From BOG-908 sp964244615 (GTDB taxonomy: Bacteria; Pseudomonadota; Alphaproteobacteria; Acetobacterales; Acetobacteraceae): a DNA stretch of 15,389 nucleotides. The translations under genes were made by a program, and so were the position numbers. Below, piece after piece: positions 5,731 through 11,644 of this stretch; position 1 is the first letter of the stretch; each line of letters starts with the position of its first letter. A model generated the notes under the pieces. That model searched no databases, was not told the origin of the DNA, and worked only from the letters and a program-made list of their open reading frames with translations. The DNA lies in NCBI GenBank assembly GCA_964244615.1, contig CAXTJP010000064.1, forward strand, positions 1 to 15,389, read 5' to 3'.

Positions 5731-6059
5731 GGGCATCCCCAGGGCCTTCTCCGGGGTACCTCACGAACTGATCGCCCCGGGCCGATCACAACGCCTGCCC
5801 CTACGGATGCTTGCTAGCCTGCATGCCCCAACGCCGGCCAGCCCCAGGGCACACGCGAGGGGCGGCATGGGGGTAATCCGCGCTCTGCCGGGTCGTTATG
5901 GCCCCTCACAGATTTTCGGCAGAATTGTCCAACGGCTCGGCCCGACCATCCCGCTGCCGCGTGGGTGGTAGAATGTGGGTGGAAGGCGTGGGTGGAAGCC
6001 GGCCGTAGCCGATCACCTAAGCAGTTAAGTTCAAAAGCTAATTAGTTAGTTCCAGGCGA
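5731..6059. other. Element end between the Rap1a-like gene and the tRNA
   Basis: I see no convincing gene. An 89-codon plus frame ends at TAG 5969-5971, but it lacks recognisable motifs and overlaps the end of the Rap1a-like gene. The stretch contains three GTGGGTGG direct repeats (5961-5995). Next to the tRNA is an AT-rich patch with the palindrome CTAATTAG and two similar words GTTAAGTTC and GTTAGTTCC. This AT-rich patch stands out from its surroundings and lies where an attachment-site junction would be expected. Confidence 0.45.
5961..5995 (+). repeat. Three GTGGGTGG direct repeats near the tRNA end
   Basis: GTGGGTGG occurs at 5961-5968, 5975-5982 and 5988-5995, spaced 14 and 13 bp start to start; the last two copies extend to GTGGGTGGAAG. 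Helically unphased short direct repeats about 70-100 bp inside a tRNA junction look like arm-type sites of a tyrosine integrase attachment region (inference). No tyrosine integrase gene is in the window. Confidence 0.5.
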
Positions 6060-6135
6060 TGGCGTCCCGTAGGGGATTCGAACCCCTGTTAGCGCCGTGA
6101 GAGGGCGCTGTCCTGGGCCTCTAGACGAACGGGAC
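6060..6135 (-). tRNA. tRNA-Glu (anticodon CUC), CCA encoded
   Basis: On the minus strand the gene begins GTCCCGTTCGTCTAGAGG and has D-loop AGGCCCAGGA. The anticodon arm is CGCC/GGCG around CCTCTCA with anticodon CTC, the T arm is GGGGTTCGAATCCCC, and the acceptor 3' strand ACGGGAC pairs with GTCCCGT. The discriminator G is followed by CCA (6060-6062). It closely resembles the well-known bacterial tRNA-Glu sequence and looks intact. Its 3' end faces the prophage-like element, which fits use as an integration site. The 3' repeat expected at the other end of the element would lie outside the window. Confidence 0.95.
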
Positions 6136-6152
6136 ATCCTGGCCGGGGGCAC

Positions 6153-6181
6153 CGTCTAGGGCAGCGAGGCGTATCTGGCAA
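6153..6181 (-). promoter_or_regulatory. Possible tRNA-Glu promoter
   Basis: Upstream of the tRNA on the minus strand, TTGCCA (6181-6176) is followed after 17 bp by TAGACG (6158-6153), about 18 nt before the tRNA 5' end. The -35 is good and the -10 is poor (3 of 6). Position and spacing are right for a tRNA promoter; sequence support is modest. Confidence 0.3.
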
Positions 6182-6377
6182 TATCCGCCCCATGCCGGCG
6201 TCGCGTTTCGAACGTCGCGCGGCTGCGTCGCGGCCCGTTCCGCTAAGACGGGGAGCGCCGATCGTGGCATGTCTCTGGCACAAGCCTTGATCGGCACGGC
6301 GTCCGCAGGCACGTTCCCCAACGCGTCAACCCTGGGCGCCGGTGCCGCGTTCACCGCATGATGCCTCTGAAATCTGT

Positions 6378-6414
6378 CGGCTTTAGCCGGTGTTCCAGCC
6401 CTGGCCGACCGGCC
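6378..6414 (+). other. Two short inverted repeats in the galU leader
   Basis: CGGCTTTAGCCG (6378-6389) and GGCCGACCGGCC (6403-6414) are near-perfect palindromes about 10 nt upstream of the galU ribosome-binding site. They could fold as small hairpins or bind a dimeric regulator. The rest of the 298-nt interval 6136-6433 shows no gene and no clear galU promoter. Confidence 0.25.
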
Positions 6415-6433
6415 TGATCCTCAAGGAGTCGAT

Positions 6434-7312
6434 GTGGTCAAAAAGCTCCGCAAAGCCGTCCTGCCCGTAGCGGGCCTTGGCACACGGTTCCTGCCCGCCA
6501 CAAAGGCGATGGCCAAGGAAATGTTGCCCGTGGTGGACAAGCCGCTGATCCAATACGCCGTGGACGAGGCGCGGGCGGCCGGGATCGAGCAGTTCTGCAT
6601 GATTACCGGTCGCGGCAAGATCGCCCTGGTGGAGCATTTCGACGTCGCCTACGAGCTGGAGGCGACCTTGAAGCTGCGTGGCAAGGATGCCGAACTGGCG
6701 CGTCTGAAGGAGGCGCAGCTGGCGCCCGGCGACATCGTGACGGTGCGCCAGCAGGTGCCGCTGGGGCTGGGCCACGCCATCTGGTGCGCCCGTGCCTTCA
6801 TCGGCGACGACCCGTTCGCCATCCTGCTGCCGGACGACCTCATCCTGTCCGAGACGCCCTGCACCAAGCAGCTGGCGGAGGCCTACTACCAGACCGGCGG
6901 CAGCGTGGTTGCCGTCACCGAGGTGCCGCACGACCAGACGAACAAATACGGCATCCTGAAGATCGGCGCCGATGACGGGCGACTGGTGGAGGTGACCGGC
7001 CTGGTGGAGAAGCCGCGGCCAGAGGACGCGCCCTCCAACCTGTCGATCATCGGCCGCTACGTGCTGCTGCCCGACGTGATCGAGCACCTGGCCCGGATGG
7101 AACGCGGTGCCGGCAACGAGGTCCAGCTGACCGACGGCATGGCGCGGATGATCGGCAACACGCCGTTCCACGGCCTGCGTTACGAGGGCCAACGCTTCGA
7201 TTGCGGCGACAAGATCGGTTTTCTGGAAGCGCAGGTGGCCTTCGCGCTGCAGCGGCCAGAGATGGCGTCGCACGTTCGTGCCTTCCTGCGAAAGTATCGG
7301 GAGCCTGTCTGA
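6434..7312 (+). CDS. galU: UTP-glucose-1-phosphate uridylyltransferase
   Basis: Makes UDP-glucose from UTP and glucose-1-phosphate in the cytoplasm, feeding envelope and exopolysaccharide synthesis. The 292-aa length is typical. The nucleotide-binding signature is LPVAGLGTRFLPATKAMAKE (10-29), followed by MLPVVDKP. QVPLGLGHAI (108-117), the DD pair at 134-135, the catalytic-lysine segment VEKP (Lys193) and FDCGDKIGF (255-263) are all present. It starts at GTG 6434 with AAGGAG 5 nt upstream; an ATG two bases earlier is out of frame. Its TGA overlaps the ATG of the next gene by one base (TGATG), so the two are co-translated. The pair galU-phosphohexomutase makes metabolic sense: the mutase can provide the sugar-1-phosphate. 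Confidence 0.95.
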   Translation: MVKKLRKAVLPVAGLGTRFLPATKAMAKEMLPVVDKPLIQYAVDEARAAGIEQFCMITGRGKIALVEHFDVAYELEATLKLRGKDAELARLKEAQLAPGDIVTVRQQVPLGLGHAIWCARAFIGDDPFAILLPDDLILSETPCTKQLAEAYYQTGGSVVAVTEVPHDQTNKYGILKIGADDGRLVEVTGLVEKPRPEDAPSNLSIIGRYVLLPDVIEHLARMERGAGNEVQLTDGMARMIGNTPFHGLRYEGQRFDCGDKIGFLEAQVAFALQRPEMASHVRAFLRKYREPV

Positions 7313-8724
7313 TGGACGCCTTCACCCACGATTTCGACCCGACGTCGCTGCGCGAATACGACATACGCGGCGTAGTGGGCAGAACCCTGCACCCGGCCGA
7401 TGCCTTCGCCATCGGGCGGGTGTTCGGCAGCGTCGTGGCCGGGCAAGGCGGATGCACCGTGGCGGTGGGCTATGACGGGCGGCTGTCCTCGCCCGAGCTG
7501 GAGCCGGAGCTGGTGCGCGGCCTGCTGGCGAGCGGCATGGAGGTGTTGCGCGTGGGTCGGGGCCCGACCCCGATGCTCTACTACGCTGCCACCGCGCTTC
7601 ACACCGATGGCGGCGTGATGGTCACCGGCAGCCATAACCCGCCCGAGTACAACGGCTTCAAGATGGTGCTGGCCAACAAGCCGTTCTTCGGCCGGCAGAT
7701 CACCGACCTCGGTGCCCGGGCCGCCGCCGGCGACGTGGTGCAGGCCGAACCAGGCAGTGTGCGCGACGTCGACGTGATGGCCGACTACGTCGCCCGTCTG
7801 CTGAGCGACTGGGACGGCGGCGACCGTATTCTCAACGTTGTGTGGGACAACGGCAACGGAGCGGCAGGCGAGGCGATCACCCGGCTCGTGACCGCGCTGC
7901 CGGGCGCCCACACCGTGCTGAACGGCGAAATCGACGGCCGCTTTCCGGCGCATCATCCCGACCCGACGGTGGCGCGCAACCTCGAGCAATTGATTGCCGA
8001 GGTGCACGCGCGAGGCGCCGATTTGGGCATCGCCTTCGACGGCGATGCGGACCGGATCGGCGCGGTGGACAACCAGGGACGCATCCTGGCCGGCGACCAG
8101 TTGCTGGTCATCCTGGCCCGTGACGTGCTGCGCGATCACAAGGGCGCCACGATCATCGCCGACGTGAAAGCCAGCCAGGTGCTGTTCGACGAGGTGGCGG
8201 CCGCGGGTGGCGTGCCGCTGATGTGGCGCACCGGCCATAGTTTGATCAAGGCGAAGATGGCCGAACTCGGCGCGCCGTTGGCGGGAGAGATGTCCGGCCA
8301 CGTCTTCTTTGCCGACAGGTGGTACGGGTTCGACGATGCGCTTTACGCCGCCGTCCGCCTGCTGGGCATCGTGGCACGCATGGACGGACCGCTGTCCGCG
8401 GTGCGGGACGCGCTGCCGCAGGTGATGAACACGCCGGAACTTCGGTTCGATTGCGAGGACACGCGCAAGTTCGTAGTGATCGAGGAAGTGGCCGGGCGCC
8501 TGCGCGAAGCGGGCGCGACCGTGTCGGACATCGATGGCGTTCGGGTGAGCACGCCGGATGGCTGGTGGCTGCTGCGTGCGTCCAACACGCAGGCCGTGCT
8601 GGTCGCGCGCGCCGAGGCACGCAGCCAGGACGGGCTGGAGCGTCTGAAGGCGGCGCTGGTCGAACAACTGGCGGCGAGCGGACTGGCGGCGCCGGATTTT
8701 TCCGGCGAGCACGCAGGACACTGA
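7312..8724 (+). CDS. Phosphomannomutase/phosphoglucomutase (alpha-D-phosphohexomutase)
   Basis: Interconverts hexose-6-phosphate and hexose-1-phosphate (mannose and/or glucose) for GDP-mannose and UDP-glucose supply. The 470-aa protein shows all four family motifs. These are the phosphoserine loop VTGSHNPPEYNG (Ser108), the metal loop FDGDADR (Asp243, Asp245, Asp247), the sugar-specificity loop GEMSGH (325-330), and the phosphate-binding loop RASNTQAVLVARAEA (422-436). GEMSGH and RASNT are typical of bifunctional PMM/PGM enzymes of the AlgC type. ATG 7312 is chosen because GGGAG lies 8 nt upstream and the family N-terminus begins FDPTSLREYDIRG; the frame is open further upstream but that overlaps galU. 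It is the second gene of a galU operon and converges on cheR with only about 40 nt between them. Confidence 0.93.
   Translation: MDAFTHDFDPTSLREYDIRGVVGRTLHPADAFAIGRVFGSVVAGQGGCTVAVGYDGRLSSPELEPELVRGLLASGMEVLRVGRGPTPMLYYAATALHTDGGVMVTGSHNPPEYNGFKMVLANKPFFGRQITDLGARAAAGDVVQAEPGSVRDVDVMADYVARLLSDWDGGDRILNVVWDNGNGAAGEAITRLVTALPGAHTVLNGEIDGRFPAHHPDPTVARNLEQLIAEVHARGADLGIAFDGDADRIGAVDNQGRILAGDQLLVILARDVLRDHKGATIIADVKASQVLFDEVAAAGGVPLMWRTGHSLIKAKMAELGAPLAGEMSGHVFFADRWYGFDDALYAAVRLLGIVARMDGPLSAVRDALPQVMNTPELRFDCEDTRKFVVIEEVAGRLREAGATVSDIDGVRVSTPDGWWLLRASNTQAVLVARAEARSQDGLERLKAALVEQLAASGLAAPDFSGEHAGH
8690..8707. terminator. Perfect 7-bp hairpin at the convergent operon ends
   Basis: CGCCGGATTTTTCCGGCG forms a perfect 7-bp stem with a 4-nt T loop. 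It lies over the last codons of the mutase gene and 58 nt downstream of the cheR stop. It has no T-tract after the stem on either strand, so it is not a standard intrinsic terminator. It may protect the 3' end of the che mRNA or slow polymerase between the converging operons (inference). Confidence 0.25.
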
Positions 8725-8764
8725 CGACGGTTCGACGCCACGATGGATGCGGCCCAAGCGGTGT

Positions 8765-9568
8765 TTAGAGTGGGGTCTTGACATAGGCCGTATCGCCAGG
8801 AACGGCTTGGAACGCGTCGGTCAGGCCAAGCACCGTTTCGGCGCCGCCGAGAAACAGCACACCGCCTTCGGTCATCTGCCGCGCGATTGCTTCGAGCACA
8901 CGCCGCTTCGTGGGCATGTCGAAGTAGATCATGACGTTGCGGCAGAAAACGACATCGAACATGCCAAGTGGGCGCAGGTCGGCAAGCAAGTTCCACTCGC
9001 GAAAGCTTACCGCCTCGCGCAGATGCGGCTTCGCCCGCCACTGCGCATCCTCTTTCGCGAAATGCTTGACCAGCATCTGCATGGGCAAGCCGCGTTGGAT
9101 TTCGAACTGAGAGTAGAGACCCTGCCGGGCCCGTTCCAGCGGCTCACGGGCTAGATCGGTGCCGAGTATCTCCACCTTGCGTCCGGTCAGGGCGCCAGTC
9201 AGGTCGGCCGCAACCATTGCGATCGAGTAAGCCTCCTGCCCGGTGGAGGCGGCCGCCGACCAGATGCGCAAGGGCGATCCGGCCTGCCGCGTGGCATGCA
9301 GACGTGGCAGCACTGTCTTTCGGAGCGACTCGAACGGTTTTCCGTCTCGAAAGAACAGCGACTCGTTGGTCGTCATGGCCTCAACCACGTCGCGTTCCAG
9401 CGGACTGGCCGGACGCGCGCGGGCAGCCAGCTCGGCTAGGTCGCGCAGTTTCTCACGCTTGAGGATCGGTGCCAGGCGGGTTTCCAGCAGATAGAGCTTG
9501 TCGGGCCCCAGCATCAGTCCCGAACGCGCTTTCAGCATGTCCGCCAGCGCAGAGTAGGCGGGGCTCAC
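8765..9568 (-). CDS. cheR: Chemotaxis protein methyltransferase CheR
   Basis: Transfers methyl groups from S-adenosylmethionine to glutamates of chemoreceptors, setting adaptation. The 267-aa length is typical. The N-terminal helical domain is at about 1-65, then TTNESLFFRD (66-75). The SAM-binding motif WSAAASTGQEAYSIAM (103-118) differs from the usual WSAGCSTGEEPYS by AA for GC and QEA for EEP, which is tolerated in relatives. ILGTDLAREPLERAR (134-148) is motif II, VVFCRNVMIYFD (206-217) the catalytic core, and GGAETVLG (241-248) follows. No C-terminal TPR region is present. The start GTG 9568 overlaps the cheB stop as GTGA. It is the last gene of the che operon. Confidence 0.95.
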   Translation of the reverse strand: MSPAYSALADMLKARSGLMLGPDKLYLLETRLAPILKREKLRDLAELAARARPASPLERDVVEAMTTNESLFFRDGKPFESLRKTVLPRLHATRQAGSPLRIWSAAASTGQEAYSIAMVAADLTGALTGRKVEILGTDLAREPLERARQGLYSQFEIQRGLPMQMLVKHFAKEDAQWRAKPHLREAVSFREWNLLADLRPLGMFDVVFCRNVMIYFDMPTKRRVLEAIARQMTEGGVLFLGGAETVLGLTDAFQAVPGDTAYVKTPL

Positions 9569-10722
9569 GTGCAGGTCTCGGAATTGAGGCCGGCAACGGC
9601 AGGTCGATGGTTCGCCTCTCCCGCGTCGAGCAACGCCCGCAGCTTGGCGCCGATCAGCGGCAGCGGCAGCACCGCGTGCGCGAGCCCTGCGCGCGCGACC
9701 GCACCGGGCATGCCCCAGACCACGCTCGTCGCCTCGTCCTGGACCACCGCGGCGCCGCCTGACTCCACGACCTGCTGCGTTCCCAGCAGGCCGTCCTGGC
9801 CCATGCCGGTGAGCATCGCGACCAGCACCCGACCGTCCACGGCGGCGCAGGCGGAGCGCAGCATCGGGTCCACCGACGGCCTGCAGAAGTTTTCCGGAGG
9901 ATCGCCGGACAGTTCTGCCACCAGTGCCGCGCCGCGCCGGCGTACCAGCAGGTGGCAGCCGCCCGGCGCGAGCAGAAGGCGACCGGGACGCAGAACCTCG
10001 CCATCACGCGCTTCGGCACAGGACACGCCAAGCCTTTCGAGGTGTTGGGCGAGGATGGGGGTGAAGCTCGCCGGCATGTGCTGGGTGAGAACGATGGGCA
10101 CGGGCATGTTCGGGCCGAGTTGCTGCACGAGCGAGAACAGGGCATTCGGGCCGCCTGTCGAGCAGCCGACGGCCAGAAGTCTGGCGGCAGCAGCGGGGGC
10201 CGGTCGCAGACGGATCGCCGTGCCGACAGCGTCCGCACCGGAGGTGGCGGTTCGCCGCCGTCGCAGCCTCGCCAAGCCGCGTACCTTAGCGACCAGCTCG
10301 GGACCGAACCGCTGATCGGCCGCGAGTGTCAGGGCGGAGGGCTTGACCAGCGTATCGGCCGCACCAAGCCGCAGGGCACGAAGCGACGTCTCCGCGCCGC
10401 GTGTGGTCAGGGTCGACGCCATGATCACCGACAGGGACGGACAGCGCTCGAGCAGCAGCGGCAGGGCGGTCAGCCCGTCCATCACGGGCATATCGACGTC
10501 CAGCAACACGACGTCGAACTCGTGCCGGTCGAGCAGGTCGATGGCGGCACGACCATCTGCCGCACGCGCAACCACTTCGATATCGGGATCGGCCTGCAGA
10601 ATATTGGCAAGGGCGCTGCGTATGACCACCGAGTCGTCGCATACCATCACCCTCACACGGGCGGCGGCCGCGGACGGGATGTTCCGCGGCGTGGAGCGAT
10701 CGAGCGAGGGCGCCGTGCTCAC
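9565..10722 (-). CDS. cheB: Protein-glutamate methylesterase/deamidase CheB
   Basis: Removes receptor methyl groups and deamidates receptor glutamines; activated by phosphorylation from CheA. The receiver domain at about 22-135 has the acidic pair DD (29-30), phospho-acceptor Asp75 in VVLLDVDMPVMDG, and Lys127. A Pro/Arg/Ala-rich linker (about 136-180) leads to the methylesterase domain with the Ser-His-Asp triad: Ser188 in GCSTGGP, His215 in TQHMP and Asp310 in MLTGMGQDG. Length 385 aa is normal. GTG 10722 overlaps the cheY stop as GTGA and the gene's own stop overlaps cheR the same way. Confidence 0.96.
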   Translation of the reverse strand: MSTAPSLDRSTPRNIPSAAAARVRVMVCDDSVVIRSALANILQADPDIEVVARAADGRAAIDLLDRHEFDVVLLDVDMPVMDGLTALPLLLERCPSLSVIMASTLTTRGAETSLRALRLGAADTLVKPSALTLAADQRFGPELVAKVRGLARLRRRRTATSGADAVGTAIRLRPAPAAAARLLAVGCSTGGPNALFSLVQQLGPNMPVPIVLTQHMPASFTPILAQHLERLGVSCAEARDGEVLRPGRLLLAPGGCHLLVRRRGAALVAELSGDPPENFCRPSVDPMLRSACAAVDGRVLVAMLTGMGQDGLLGTQQVVESGGAAVVQDEATSVVWGMPGAVARAGLAHAVLPLPLIGAKLRALLDAGEANHRPAVAGLNSETCT

Positions 10723-11102
10723 AGCAGCCCGACCTGCTCGAGCTTGCCGCGCAGGATCGTCTGATCGAACGGCTTCATGATGAATTCCTGTGCGCCTGCC
10801 TCGATCGCCTGTTCGACAAAGGCCATGTCATTCTCCGTCGTGCAGAACAGTACGATGGGCTGGTCGCGCCCAAACTCGTCACGCAGCGCGCGGAGGAACT
10901 CGATGCCGTTCATCACCGGCATGTTCCAGTCCAGCAGGACGGCATCGGGCAGGTGGGCGCGGCAGGCGGCCAAAGCGAGCGCGCCGTTCTCGGCCTCGAT
11001 CACCACGTAGCCGGCCGCCTCCAGCATATGGCGGGCAACCCTGCGAACGACCCGGCTGTCGTCGACCACCAGGCACACGCGCGCTTGCGGAAGCTTCGTC
11101 AC
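10719..11102 (-). CDS. cheY: Chemotaxis response regulator CheY (single receiver domain)
   Basis: The 127-aa stand-alone receiver has Asp14/Asp15, phospho-acceptor Asp58 (LLDWNMPVMNG), Thr88 in FCTTEND, and Lys110 in FIMKPFD. It is the diffusible output that CheA phosphorylates, normally acting on the flagellar motor switch. The frame is open well upstream, inside cheW, but the real start is GTG 11102. This forms a GTGA overlap with the cheW stop, and the protein then begins MTKLPQARVCLVVDDS as single-domain CheYs do. CTTENDM... is the version usual in alphaproteobacteria. Since CheA also carries its own receiver, this CheY may compete with it for phosphate (inference). Confidence 0.95.
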   Translation of the reverse strand: MTKLPQARVCLVVDDSRVVRRVARHMLEAAGYVVIEAENGALALAACRAHLPDAVLLDWNMPVMNGIEFLRALRDEFGRDQPIVLFCTTENDMAFVEQAIEAGAQEFIMKPFDQTILRGKLEQVGLL

Positions 11103-11620
11103 GCCGAGGCCTCGATTTCGAGCCGCAGCAGCCGGTCGACATCGAGCAGCACCATCAGCTGTTCGCCGGCGCGGTGAACTCCCACGCTGTGCTCGGCCCA
11201 GATCTCCGGCAGCGTCGGCGGGTTGCCCTCGATGCTTGCGGTCCGGAGCGTCACGACCTCGCTCACCTGATCCACCTGCAATGCGTACAGCTCGCCGCCC
11301 AGTTCGGTGACAAGTGACATCGGACACTGGCCGCTGGGCCGAGGCGGCAGACGTAGCCGCGCGCGAAGGTCGATCGCGGTTACGATACGACCGCGCAGGT
11401 TCAGGTTGCCGGCCACCTCCGGCGGGGCGAGCGGAATACGCGCGATCCTCTGGCCGGCTAACACGTCGCGCACCGCCAGGACCGGCACGCCGCAAAGCTG
11501 GTCCGCTACCGTCAGGATAACGTAGGCCCTCGTCTCCTTATGATTGGAGGCGGCGTGACCCGCCCGCAAATTGCCGGCGCTCTCCGCCGTCCGTCCCCTG
11601 CCCGTCTCTTGCATCGGCAT
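11099..11620 (-). CDS. cheW: Chemotaxis coupling protein CheW
   Basis: Scaffold that links chemoreceptors to CheA. The 173-aa protein has a polar 28-residue N-terminal extension, then a single CheW domain (about 31-168). It contains GVPVLAVRDVL, IPLAPPEVAGNLNLRGRIV (62-80) with the conserved NLRGRIV turn, and DLRARLRLP. In the second half come MSLVTELGGELYALQVDQVSEVV and a final VLLDVDRLL. GGAG lies 3 nt before ATG 11620 but 9 nt before a second in-frame ATG at 11614, which may be the true start. It lies 24 nt after the cheA stop and ends in a GTGA overlap with cheY. Confidence 0.93.
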   Translation of the reverse strand: MPMQETGRGRTAESAGNLRAGHAASNHKETRAYVILTVADQLCGVPVLAVRDVLAGQRIARIPLAPPEVAGNLNLRGRIVTAIDLRARLRLPPRPSGQCPMSLVTELGGELYALQVDQVSEVVTLRTASIEGNPPTLPEIWAEHSVGVHRAGEQLMVLLDVDRLLRLEIEASA

Positions 11621-11644
11621 CGTCTCCGGAAATGCAACGTTGCG

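Noticed and set aside
5702..5971. 89-codon plus-strand frame before the tRNA
   Set aside because: Overlaps the end of the Rap1a-like gene, has Arg/Pro/Ala-rich composition and no recognisable motif; too weak to call.
7180..8784. Very long minus-strand open frame (534 codons) opposite the mutase gene
   Set aside because: It is the shadow of a GC-rich gene with strong third-position G/C; composition is His/Arg/Gln-rich and lacks motifs, while the plus strand has all phosphohexomutase motifs.
9565..9585. CheB C-terminal NSETCT as a CheR-binding tail like the receptor NWETF
   Set aside because: Lacks the Trp and Phe that define that pentapeptide; similarity is to three residues only.
10719..11495. 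Longer version of cheY with about 130 extra N-terminal residues
   Set aside because: The extra part is low-complexity Arg/Ala sequence lying in cheW in another frame; the GTGA-coupled start at 11102 gives a normal CheY.
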